A stretch of DNA of 5,099 bases from Halobacteriales archaeon SW_9_67_24 (GTDB lineage: Archaea > Halobacteriota > Halobacteria > Halobacteriales > Halococcaceae), in contig PXSV01000047.1 in the NCBI GenBank assembly GCA_003022685.1, forward strand, positions 1 to 5,099, read 5' to 3'. Made by a program: the position numbers and the translations under genes. Position 1 is the stretch's first letter; the number at the start of each line of letters is the position of its first letter. A model generated the notes under the pieces. The model had not been told where the DNA came from. It saw only the letters and a program-made list of their open reading frames with translations, and did no database searches. Of this stretch, positions 1 to 5,099 are shown in pieces.

Positions 1-95
1 AGTCAGCGTTGCTTATCTGAACACCGGCTCGCATCTCGGGGAAAGAACTAAACCTGCGGCGTCCGAAGTGGTAAGCAAGTAGTAGTATACCTTTT

Positions 96-115
96 TCCGA
101 CAGGTTTTTGTCGGA
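96..115. repeat. 7-bp perfect inverted repeat (hairpin or operator)
   Basis: TCCGACA at 96-102 is perfectly complementary to TGTCGGA at 109-115, with a 6-base loop GGTTTT. It lies just downstream of a TATA-like GTATAC (85-90), so it would cover the region between that box and its start site. It could be a regulator binding site. With the flanking T5 runs it could instead be a transcription terminator for a gene to the left. The symmetry is directly visible; the function is inferred. Confidence 0.45.
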
Positions 116-134
116 GCAGTCAGTACGCCGAGAA

Positions 135-175
135 GCCACCGGAGAGCCACGGTGGCGACGATTTAGCGGTGGCGA
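135..175. repeat. Cluster of GCCACC/GGTGGC inverted and direct repeats around a TATA-like box
   Basis: GCCACCG at 135-141 is the exact inverse complement of CGGTGGC at 150-156. CGGTGGCGA occurs twice as a direct repeat, at 150-158 and 167-175, on a 17-bp period. Between the two direct copies lies the only TTTA of this stretch (162-165), a possible promoter core for the downstream Nudix-like gene. Repeats bracketing a TATA-like element suggest an operator for a dimeric regulator, but short G+C-rich repeats also arise by chance in such genomes. Confidence 0.35.
162..167 (+). promoter_or_regulatory. Possible TATA box of the Nudix-methyltransferase operon
   Basis: TTTAGC is the best TATA-like hexamer close to the first gene. 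Archaeal spacing would put transcription start near 190, giving a leader of about 15 bases to the ATG at 206 or about 70 to the ATG at 260. A competing candidate is GTATAC at 85-90, which would give a leader of about 90-145 bases. The match is weak. Confidence 0.25.
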
Positions 176-259
176 ATCGAGCGGTGACCAGCAACTACTA
201 CGAAGATGATAGAACACATATCCGACACGGTGGACGGTGAGGGGGACGACAAGTGGACG

Positions 260-763
260 ATGACGGACCCGGCAGCGGTGGCCGAGCGACGGGGAGTGGC
301 GTTCGAGCGGCGGACCTACGAACACGAGGACGCGGAGCACTGCGAGGCCGACGCCGCGGGACGAGCCATCGTCGGCCTGACGGACTCGAAAGGGCGGGTA
401 CTCGTCGTCGTCCGACCGGAAGAGAACCACGCGGTCCTCCCCAACGAGACGGTCGATCCTGGTGGCGACTGGGCGGCGGTCGGCCGCGAGTGGGTCGAGG
501 GGATGGTCGGCGTCGAAGCGACGTTCGACGACGTGCGGCTGGTTCGCGAGGTCGAACATCTCGTGGACGGAGGGACGGAGTCACGGACTCATCACGTCGT
601 CTTCGACGGGTCGCTCGTCGATCCGGATGCGACCCTCGACGGGCTGTGCGACGACAACCCGTGGGAGCTCCGATGGCTCGACGCGATGCCGGACTGGCTC
701 CCCGACGACGATCCCCAGGAAGCCCACGCCGACATCAAGCGATTCGTCGGAGCGGACGGATGA
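260..763 (+). CDS. Nudix-like protein with degenerate Nudix box
   Basis: Predicted soluble acidic protein resembling haloarchaeal Nudix hydrolases, which cleave nucleoside diphosphates linked to other groups. The frame is open from an ATG at 206. I prefer the ATG at 260 (167 aa, beginning MTDPAAVAERR) because the 18 extra codons include two ATA codons, rare in this base composition, and do not look like family sequence. Numbered from the 206 start, the Nudix box region is residues 80-103. It keeps Arg94-Glu95 and Glu98, but the box glycine is Glu81, the following acidic position is Gly87, and the second glutamate of the usual EE pair is Gly99. Canonical magnesium-dependent catalysis is therefore doubtful. 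A Trp/Asp-rich tail (MPDWLPDDDPQEAH) follows. The stop overlaps the methyltransferase start (ATGA at 760-763), implying translational coupling. Membership is fairly secure; substrate and activity are unknown. Confidence 0.75.
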   Translation: MTDPAAVAERRGVAFERRTYEHEDAEHCEADAAGRAIVGLTDSKGRVLVVVRPEENHAVLPNETVDPGGDWAAVGREWVEGMVGVEATFDDVRLVREVEHLVDGGTESRTHHVVFDGSLVDPDATLDGLCDDNPWELRWLDAMPDWLPDDDPQEAHADIKRFVGADG

Positions 764-1467
764 GCGGCGGGGCCGGCGAAGCGAGCTTCGACTGGGACAC
801 GTACTGGACCGACATCAGCGACGAGAAGCGCGAGGAAGCGAGCCCGAACAGTCACCACGCGGCCGAGGTGTTGCCCGAGTTCGTCGAGCGTTTCGACGGC
901 CCCGCGGGTGTCGCGGACGTTGGCTGTGGAGCCGGCGTCACGACGTTCGCGGCGGCCGATCGCCTCTCGGAGACGGTGGTCGGCTACGACACGGCCGCCC
1001 CGGTCGTCGAGCGGAACCGCGAGCGTGCCGAGCGGGAAGGCGTCGAGAACGTCCGGTTCGAGCGGGCGACGCTCCCGGCGTTCGCCCCCGACCGTGAGTT
1101 CGGCGTCGTGTTTGCGTACTTCACGCTTCAGTACGTGCGGGACGTGGAGCGGGCGCTGGAGAATCTCTATGCAGCGGTCCCGCCAGGCGGCGCGCTCGTG
1201 TTCAACTACATGAACCGCGCCGCCCGCGACTTTTGCTCGATTGCGGCCGACGACCCCCACGCCAACGCCGACCACCCGTTCGTGTTCGATCCCGACGAGT
1301 ACACCGAGCGCTTCGGCGCGCTGTTGGACGGCGACAGCGTGCTCTCACGCGAGCGGATCTACGAGACGCTCGGGACGTGGCCGCGGAGCGCGTTCACGGT
1401 CGCCGACCGGCCGGACGTGCGGTGGGCGTGGCATCACGCCCTGCTGGTGTACGTGCCGAAGCGCTAA
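760..1467 (+). CDS. Class I SAM-dependent methyltransferase
   Basis: A 235-residue cytosolic Rossmann-fold methyltransferase. The visible motifs are the glycine-rich SAM loop VADVGCGAG (51-59), the acidic end of strand 2 in GYD (Asp77, expected to hold the SAM ribose), the strand 4 region VVFAYFTLQYV (116-126), and a post-motif turn PPGGALVFNY (141-150). This is the order seen in the Methyltransf_11/25 group of small-molecule and protein methyltransferases. The N-terminus (FDWDTYW) and C-terminal half (HPFVFDPDEYTERF, DVRWAWHHALLVYVPKR) would define the substrate, which I cannot identify. The ATG at 760 overlaps the stop of the Nudix-like gene by the ATGA arrangement, which supports this start over longer in-frame readings. 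The gene ends 3 bases from the convergent endA stop, and no T-rich terminator is visible between them. Confidence 0.85.
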   Translation: MSGGAGEASFDWDTYWTDISDEKREEASPNSHHAAEVLPEFVERFDGPAGVADVGCGAGVTTFAAADRLSETVVGYDTAAPVVERNRERAEREGVENVRFERATLPAFAPDREFGVVFAYFTLQYVRDVERALENLYAAVPPGGALVFNYMNRAARDFCSIAADDPHANADHPFVFDPDEYTERFGALLDGDSVLSRERIYETLGTWPRSAFTVADRPDVRWAWHHALLVYVPKR

Positions 1468-1470
1468 CCA

Positions 1471-2511
1471 TCAGGGCGTGAGTCGATCGACGCCGAGCCA
1501 GGCGATCTCGCCGGTCGGGGTCGTCAGCGCGAACGTCATCCGCTTGTGGACCCCGCCGGCGAGGCGGACGTCGAGCGAGAGTTCGCGCGGCGCGAACGCG
1601 TGGTCGGCGGGCAGCGCCCGGACGAGCCATTCGGAGTGACCAAGGTCATCGACACTCTCGACGTCGGCGTAGGTCCGGAAGTCAGCGCCGAACTTGAAGC
1701 CGGTCTTCGGGACGACGTCCGCCTCGCGGAGTGCCGTGTACACCGCGAGCCGGCGGTCGAACCGCTCGCCCTCTACCCGTCGGCCCCGATCGACAACCCC
1801 AGCGAGGTCGACACCGAGATCGATCGTGCCCTCGCGGAGGAGGAAGGCGGTCTCGACGAGGGAGAGCTGGAGCGGGCCGCCCTCGGCCCCGCGGCCGGCG
1901 AGGCGCTGGCCGTAAAAGGCCGCCTCGTGGAGTTCGGCGGGCGGGTCCCAGCAGATCGCGCGATCCGCGAGGAGGTCGCCCCCAACGTCGGTCGGTGCGT
2001 CGTACGTCGTCGATCCGTCGATGGCGGGACGAGAGGTGTCGAGGTAGGTGATCTCGCTCTCCTCGTCGACGACCGCGAGGACGCACCGCCCAAGGCTCGA
2101 CGCCTGAATCGACTCGCGCTCGCCGACGACCCGGACTCGGTAAGCGATCGCGTCGTCCCACGGCCCCTTGCCTTGTGGGTAGACGATCAGATCAGGGCCG
2201 GCGGAGTCATCGATATCGTGACTGTCGGCAGCGTCGATCCAGCCCTCGCGTGCGGGCGAGAGGTAGAACCCGCGCTCGCGGAGGTCCTTGTAGACCAGGA
2301 ATCGGACGACGCAGTCTTCGACGCCGAGGAACTCCCGGAGTCCCATCCCGTCGACCGCATCGAGATCGTCGCGAAAGAGCAGATGTGCGGCCTCGACCGG
2401 CGCGAGCGCGACCCCCTCGCCCGTGGGCCGGCCGTATCCGCTGGAATCGTAAAAGCGCTGGCGGGCGTCGCCCCCGACGCGAACGACGCCATCACGAAGG
2501 GTCCCGTTCAT
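1471..2511 (-). CDS. endA: tRNA-splicing endonuclease EndA
   Basis: A 346-residue EndA that cuts introns out of pre-tRNA and pre-rRNA at bulge-helix-bulge structures, leaving 2',3'-cyclic phosphate and 5'-OH ends for RtcB ligation. The length fits the euryarchaeal alpha2 type, in which two copies of the endonuclease unit are fused. The N-terminal copy (about 1-165) lacks the catalytic set. The C-terminal copy has it: Tyr281 in FGADFRTY, His292 in GHSEWLVRAL and Lys323 in VHKRM. The Tyr-His spacing (11) matches Archaeoglobus EndA Y246/H257, and His-Lys (31) is one longer than H257/K287. Conserved VPKTGFKFGADFRTY precedes the catalytic Tyr. The ATG at 2511 overlaps the upstream regulator stop (ATGA). 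A TATA-like TTATCC about 27 bases upstream suggests an additional leaderless transcript. In haloarchaea the enzyme is needed for intron-containing tRNAs such as tRNA-Trp. Confidence 0.95.
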   Translation of the reverse strand: MNGTLRDGVVRVGGDARQRFYDSSGYGRPTGEGVALAPVEAAHLLFRDDLDAVDGMGLREFLGVEDCVVRFLVYKDLRERGFYLSPAREGWIDAADSHDIDDSAGPDLIVYPQGKGPWDDAIAYRVRVVGERESIQASSLGRCVLAVVDEESEITYLDTSRPAIDGSTTYDAPTDVGGDLLADRAICWDPPAELHEAAFYGQRLAGRGAEGGPLQLSLVETAFLLREGTIDLGVDLAGVVDRGRRVEGERFDRRLAVYTALREADVVPKTGFKFGADFRTYADVESVDDLGHSEWLVRALPADHAFAPRELSLDVRLAGGVHKRMTFALTTPTGEIAWLGVDRLTP

Positions 2512-3365
2512 GGCCGTACGTCCCGGTCCGGCAGGGATAAGGGACTATGATCGGTGGCGGAGTGGACGGAGGCCGCAGGGGTCAGGCTGGGTCGGCCCTC
2601 GATCGAGACGACCGAGCTGGACCTATCGGGCATCGGATCGAGCGATTCCTCGAACTCCTCGCCAACCGTCACCCGGAGCCACAGTGGCTCCTCGGAGACC
2701 ACGGTTTCGCTGTCGGGCAGCCGGAACGGGAGCGTCCACGTCGCCTCGCTGCGGGCGTCGATACCCCGTTCGGCGAGGAACGACATGACCTCTGGGTGGG
2801 TCCCAACGCAGTCCCCGACCGTCGTTGCGAACCGGTTCCCGCAGTCCGAGCAGGGCGCGCGGTAGCGGTAGCCGAACCCGTCCACCCGTTCGATCCCGCC
2901 CGTTGTTCGGCCATAACAAGAGGGACAGATCCCCGAGACGCCGAGTTGGGTCGCCTGCGTGTTGACGAGCGCGAGCGTCTCCGCTGCCGTCTCGGGCGAG
3001 CGGTCGGCGACGACCCGTGGAGTGCCGAGGAGCCCCTCGTTGAGCGTGTGGCCGTCGGCACAGACCAGCTGGAACTGGTTCCCCTCGGCCGCCGCCCGCA
3101 GGTCCGCGCCACACTCGGGACAGCGACCGGGGAGCGCCACCGCTTCGATCCCGGGGTCCGGATCCGAGAGCCCCGCCGACAGACGGGCGAACAATCGGAA
3201 CCCGAACGGCGAGAGCCGGTAGCCCTCCTCGGTGTCGACGACGAGGGTGCCGAGGAGCTGGTTCAAATGGTAGTTGAACCGACTCGTGTCCCTGATAGGG
3301 TCGGTTGGAACCGTTTGCCGGTATTCGCCGACCCCGTGTCGGCGAAATACGGGAAGGACTGACAA
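2508..3365 (-). CDS. 5'-truncated winged-helix/zinc-ribbon regulator, probable pseudogene
   Basis: The frame encodes a haloarchaeal ArsR-like winged-helix protein followed by a cysteine-rich sensor-like domain (DUF7351-type, recalled from family knowledge). The match starts abruptly at RDTSRFNYHLNQL (25-37), the recognition helix, followed by the wing (EGYRLSPFGFRLFARL, 47-62). Helices 1 and 2, which normally precede it, are missing. Residues 1-24 are translated from the inverted-repeat element at 3293-3377. The frame has no ATG or GTG before the domain, only TTG at 3365, and an in-frame TAG just upstream (3374-3372). Zinc-binding pairs are C82/C85 with C102, and C147/C150 with C172/C175. A conserved C-terminal block, THPEVMSFLAERGIDAR, spans 189-205. 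About 260 downstream codons stay open, so the damage is recent or a product is still made. The last ~40 residues look atypical and overlap the endA promoter; the stop overlaps the endA ATG. Confidence 0.65.
   Translation of the reverse strand: MSVLPVFRRHGVGEYRQTVPTDPIRDTSRFNYHLNQLLGTLVVDTEEGYRLSPFGFRLFARLSAGLSDPDPGIEAVALPGRCPECGADLRAAAEGNQFQLVCADGHTLNEGLLGTPRVVADRSPETAAETLALVNTQATQLGVSGICPSCYGRTTGGIERVDGFGYRYRAPCSDCGNRFATTVGDCVGTHPEVMSFLAERGIDARSEATWTLPFRLPDSETVVSEEPLWLRVTVGEEFEESLDPMPDRSSSVVSIEGRPSLTPAASVHSATDHSPLSLPDRDVRP
2535..2540 (-). promoter_or_regulatory. Probable TATA box for leaderless endA transcript
   Basis: On the minus strand TTATCC lies 25-30 bases before the endA ATG (TTAT at -29 to -26), the spacing expected when transcription starts at or next to the start codon. 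It falls within the last codons of the upstream regulator reading frame, where codons stop being G/C-ending (CAT AGT CCC TTA). The box is a weak match to the haloarchaeal consensus. Confidence 0.4.
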
Positions 3366-3377
3366 CCGACCCTATGA
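3293..3377. mobile_element. MITE-like inverted-repeat element, copy A
   Basis: An 85-bp palindromic unit. The outer ends ATAGGGTCGGTTG (3295-3307) and its inverse complement (3363-3375) match over 13 bases. An inner stem pairs 3321-3332 (GTATTCGCCGAC) with 3338-3350, with one bulged A and a 5-base loop, so the whole unit can fold into one long hairpin. It shares both ends with copy B at 4319-4405, in the same orientation. It lies between the zinc-ribbon gene stop (3386-3384) and the truncated regulator, whose homology begins exactly at its edge. A TA target duplication is possible (the ends read ATAGGG...CCCTAT), but no longer duplication is visible. It is too short to encode a transposase. 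A non-mobile explanation is a REP-like or 3'-end-processing hairpin. Confidence 0.6.
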
Positions 3378-3383
3378 GTTCGC

Positions 3384-4154
3384 TCAGGGTCCGGTCTCGC
3401 GTTCGACCACTGCGTCGTCGTCCCGATCACACGTCGCGTCGAGACACCGCCGCCCGCTACCGGTCGAAAATTCGGGCAATCCGCACGCACACTCGCCGTC
3501 GACGATGCCGGTCGGGAAGGAAAAGGCGGTCTCGCAGTCAGGGTAGTCGCCGCAGCCGGCGAGCAATCCTCCGTGTCGGATCACCCGGAGATCGCCGTCG
3601 CAGTCCGGACAGTCCCACGCGCGGTCGAACGCCGCCTTCACCGCGTCGTCGAGCGACTCGCACTCGCGGTCGATACAGAGCGTGAACGCGCGCCCGCGCT
3701 CGGCGCGCATCGTCGGGAGGCCACACGCCGGACAGGGTTCGTCGAGCACGTCAGCGCCGGCCGCCAGGCCGTAGCGCGCCTCGCAGTCGAGACACGTCAC
3801 CGCACCGTCCGCACGGACGAGCGCGCCATCGCAGTCGGGGCAGTTCCCGACCGGCGCGCCGGCGGCGGAGGCCGGGTAGCGCGCGAGGCCGTACCGGTCA
3901 TTGGCGACGACCCGGAGCCGCGAATCACCGTCGATGGCAGTAAGCGAAAAACCGTCGTCGTGGCTCGTTCCATCGTACGCGAGCGTCTCGGGACGGGTGA
4001 GCCACGCCACGGGCTGGTAGCCGTCGCGATCGTGAACCAACACCGTGTCGTCGGGTTTGATCACCACCACGACTTCGCCGCGCTGCTCACGGGGTGGGTC
4101 GCCATCGAAGGTCGTCGTGCAGTCGCCGGCGAACACCCGGATGCCGTCGGACAT
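3384..4154 (-). CDS. NucS-like N-terminal domain protein with four topoisomerase-type zinc ribbons
   Basis: A 256-residue protein likely to bind nucleic acid. Residues 1-60 (RVFAGDCTTTFDG, GEVVVVIKPDDTVLVHDRDGYQPVAWLTRP) resemble the N-terminal half of the archaeal endonuclease NucS (DUF91 family), but the RecB-like catalytic domain that follows in NucS is absent. Instead there are four cysteine ribbons: C105/C108-C121/C124, C141/C144-C160/C165, C182/C185-C201/C207 (CPDC...CGDYPDC, typical of the topoisomerase IA C4 finger) and C222/C224-C237/C242. The frame is open further upstream, but the ATG at 4154 is chosen because NucS-like homology begins there and TTTACA lies 26-31 bases before it, as for a leaderless gene. 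It is downstream of the helicase gene on the same strand, separated by 164 bp plus repeat copy B. A role in DNA repair with the helicase is inference. Confidence 0.75.
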   Translation of the reverse strand: MSDGIRVFAGDCTTTFDGDPPREQRGEVVVVIKPDDTVLVHDRDGYQPVAWLTRPETLAYDGTSHDDGFSLTAIDGDSRLRVVANDRYGLARYPASAAGAPVGNCPDCDGALVRADGAVTCLDCEARYGLAAGADVLDEPCPACGLPTMRAERGRAFTLCIDRECESLDDAVKAAFDRAWDCPDCDGDLRVIRHGGLLAGCGDYPDCETAFSFPTGIVDGECACGLPEFSTGSGRRCLDATCDRDDDAVVERETGP

Positions 4155-4318
4155 GGCGTGGGGTGGCCCCGGCTTCGGCTGTAAACCTTCGCCGGCAGGG
4201 GCGAACGGGAAGCGCACCGCCGGGGTCGGGAGTAGCGCGCTCATGGACGGGTTTCGTGACCGCTGTGGCACGGTCCGGGATCCTGGGACGCTACTCGCGC
4301 GGTGAGTTCGGCAAAGCG
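4155..4318. other. Intergenic region between repeat copy B and the zinc-ribbon gene
   Basis: The minus-strand frame of the zinc-ribbon gene is open through this stretch, with an in-frame ATG at 4244. The translated residues are Pro/Arg-rich and unlike haloarchaeal protein, so I treat it as leader or promoter DNA. Apart from the TATA-like box at 4180-4185 I see no RNA gene or repeat here. Confidence 0.5.
4180..4185 (-). promoter_or_regulatory. Probable TATA box for the NucS-like/zinc-ribbon gene
   Basis: On the minus strand TTTACA occupies -31 to -26 relative to the ATG at 4154, the position expected for a leaderless haloarchaeal transcript. It is the clearest TATA-like element in the window. 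It implies that this gene is transcribed independently of the upstream helicase gene. Confidence 0.55.
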
Positions 4319-4405
4319 TGATAGGATCGGTTGGAAGCGTTTTACCGGTGCGACTGCACGCCATCGTGTGGTCGATCCCGGAAGGACTTCCAACCGACCC
4401 TATCA
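4319..4405. mobile_element. MITE-like inverted-repeat element, copy B
   Basis: An 87-bp unit whose left end TGATAGGATCGGTTGGAAG (4319-4337) matches the inverse complement of its right end (4387-4405) at 18 of 19 bases, a longer and better terminal repeat than in copy A. The left ~30 bases and right 26 bases (4378-4403, three mismatches) match copy A, while the core differs and forms only an imperfect inner stem (CGAC and CACG arms at 4352-4360 against 4367-4375). On the minus strand its first three bases are the TGA stop of the helicase gene, immediately followed by TAG. It may be a MITE-like insertion or a repeated 3'-end hairpin. Confidence 0.6.
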
Positions 4406-5099
4406 ATCGACCCACACGGTTCTGGTTTCGGTGATCGGTTCGAGCGGCAGGTCGGGGAAGACGACCTCCACAGCAAAGGTGAGGGTGTCGGGATCGCCGC
4501 CGAACACCGGCACGGGCACCGTTTCGCTGCCGAGATAGGAGTCGGTCGCGGTCATCTCGATGTCGTTCACCGTGACCCGGAGGCCGGCGCGCGCGCCGCC
4601 AGCGTGGTTCTCGATGGTAACCTCGCGGGGATCGTTCTCGCCGCGCGCGATCCGTTCGGGCCGTTCGGGGAACGAGCGCCAGTCGATCTCGATCCGGGGC
4701 AGTTCGCGTGCGCTCTCGACGACGCGTTCGGCGACACCCTCGCTCAGTCCGGCGTCGACGAGCCCCGCGCTGCCGGCGGCAACGACGTCCGCGGGCGTCT
4801 CGATGCCCTCTCCGGCGAGTTTGCTCGCCCGGCCAGGCCCGACGCCGTCGATCGCGGTGAGCGCGGCAGCGGCCTCGCTCACGCCGTTCTCGACGCGCGC
4901 CGCGACCCGACTCGCACGATTTGCTTCATGTGGCCCACCGAAGCGGTCGAGAAAGGCCCGGAGCGCGCCGAGCAGCCGGAGCGCGTTCTGCCGGATGACC
5001 CACGCGGCGCTCCCGAGTTCGGTGGGCGTCGAACCAGTCATGCTGGCGTCGAGAATCGCGAGCACCTTCCGGGTTCCCGCATCGAGGTCCGCCACCCGG
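4403..5099 (-). CDS. C-terminal part of a Ski2/Hel308-like helicase with Sec63-like unit (partial)
   Basis: The frame is open to the window edge (an Arg codon precedes the GTG at 5095), so this is the 3' end of a longer gene; the helicase motor itself is not visible. Numbering from 5095, residues 1-75 are a helical region (AWVIRQNALRLLGALRAFLDRFGG), 80-130 a helix-hairpin-helix unit (AIDGVGPGRASKLAGEGIETPADVV, then a second half around GLSEGVAERVV), and 155-230 a beta-rich domain (EVTIENHAGGARAGLRVTVND to the C-terminus). Helical bundle, HhH and Ig/FN3-like sandwich is the order of the Sec63 unit at the end of Brr2/Ski2-like helicases, and I recall haloarchaeal DEAD/DEAH-box proteins ending this way. 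The protein would bind and unwind nucleic acid; DNA versus RNA is undecided. The stop codon lies within repeat copy B. Confidence 0.65.
   Translation of the reverse strand, partial: RVADLDAGTRKVLAILDASMTGSTPTELGSAAWVIRQNALRLLGALRAFLDRFGGPHEANRASRVAARVENGVSEAAAALTAIDGVGPGRASKLAGEGIETPADVVAAGSAGLVDAGLSEGVAERVVESARELPRIEIDWRSFPERPERIARGENDPREVTIENHAGGARAGLRVTVNDIEMTATDSYLGSETVPVPVFGGDPDTLTFAVEVVFPDLPLEPITETRTVWVD

Larger units (their letters stand above)
1..205. other. Intergenic/regulatory region with repeats, no convincing gene
   Basis: No frame gives a recognisable protein. The first ~80 bases are open in two plus-strand frames (stops at 49-51 and 80-82), so the tail of an upstream gene is possible. 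A minus-strand ATG at 34-32 opens a frame of 11 codons that leaves the window and could start a divergent gene. Neither piece is long enough to identify. Bases 40-115 are poorer in G+C than the rest of the window, as expected of promoter DNA. They include two T5 runs (92-96 and 105-109) that could also end plus-strand transcription entering from the left. The repeats are listed separately. Confidence 0.6.

Noticed and set aside
1..34. Start of a divergent minus-strand gene at ATG 34
   Set aside because: Only 11 codons lie inside the window and no TATA box is at the expected distance, so it cannot be supported as a gene.
253..759. Upstream extension of the methyltransferase frame through the Nudix gene
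   Set aside because: The extension is Arg-rich and overlaps the whole Nudix-like gene out of frame; the ATGA overlap at 760 gives a natural start.
1546..2550. Long plus-strand open frame (334 codons) opposite endA
   Set aside because: It mirrors endA, a confidently identified gene. High G+C with G/C-ending codons commonly keeps the antisense frame open, and its translation shows no recognisable domain.
2547..3362. Plus-strand open frame (271 codons) opposite the regulator
   Set aside because: The opposite strand has clear zinc-ribbon and winged-helix motifs; this frame is a shadow with no motifs.
3573..4184. Plus-strand frame of 203 codons opposite the zinc-ribbon gene
   Set aside because: The minus strand encodes four ordered cysteine ribbons; the plus frame shows no family features.
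3293..4405. CRISPR array or tandem repeat
   Set aside because: There are only two copies, about 1 kb apart, each palindromic, with a gene between them; no regular repeat-spacer pattern exists.
4155..4415. N-terminal extension of the zinc-ribbon protein to 4415
   Set aside because: It would translate repeat copy B and a Pro/Arg-rich stretch; NucS-like homology and a well-placed TATA box support the ATG at 4154.

Overview
The window looks like chromosomal DNA of a haloarchaeon (class Halobacteria). The base composition is high in G+C, codons mostly end in G or C, the predicted proteins are very acidic, TATA-like boxes sit about 27 bases before some start codons (leaderless transcripts), and there is a long, two-repeat EndA of the euryarchaeal type. 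The genus cannot be named from the sequence.

Layout. Bases 1-205 have no convincing gene but hold a dense set of short inverted and direct repeats and TATA-like boxes. They precede a two-gene plus-strand operon (about 206/260-1467): a Nudix-like protein with a degenerate Nudix box, then a class I SAM-dependent methyltransferase whose start overlaps the Nudix stop as ATGA. The operon ends 3 bases from the convergent gene endA. Everything from 1471 to the right edge lies on the minus strand, in transcription order: the 3' part of a large helicase-type gene with a Sec63-like C-terminal unit (cut by the window edge at 5099), a gene joining a NucS-like N-terminal domain to four topoisomerase-type zinc ribbons, a haloarchaeal winged-helix/zinc-ribbon regulator gene that has lost its 5' end, and endA (tRNA-splicing endonuclease), whose ATG overlaps the regulator stop as ATGA.

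The most unusual content is a pair of related 85-87 bp inverted-repeat elements at 3293-3377 and 4319-4405. They have the same orientation and flank the zinc-ribbon gene. Their ends are nearly identical, their hairpin cores differ, and each begins at or just past a minus-strand stop codon. The first copy sits exactly at the breakpoint where the regulator gene loses the first half of its winged helix, so the pair looks like a MITE-like or REP-like family that has taken part in a local rearrangement. The second copy carries the helicase stop codon.

How the genes may work together. The helicase and the NucS-like/zinc-ribbon protein are both predicted nucleic-acid-binding proteins and may share a DNA-repair or RNA-processing role, but this is inference from domains and adjacency. 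EndA removes introns from pre-tRNA (in haloarchaea notably tRNA-Trp) and probably has its own promoter inside the 3' end of the regulator gene. The Nudix-like/methyltransferase pair is translationally coupled, with unknown substrates.
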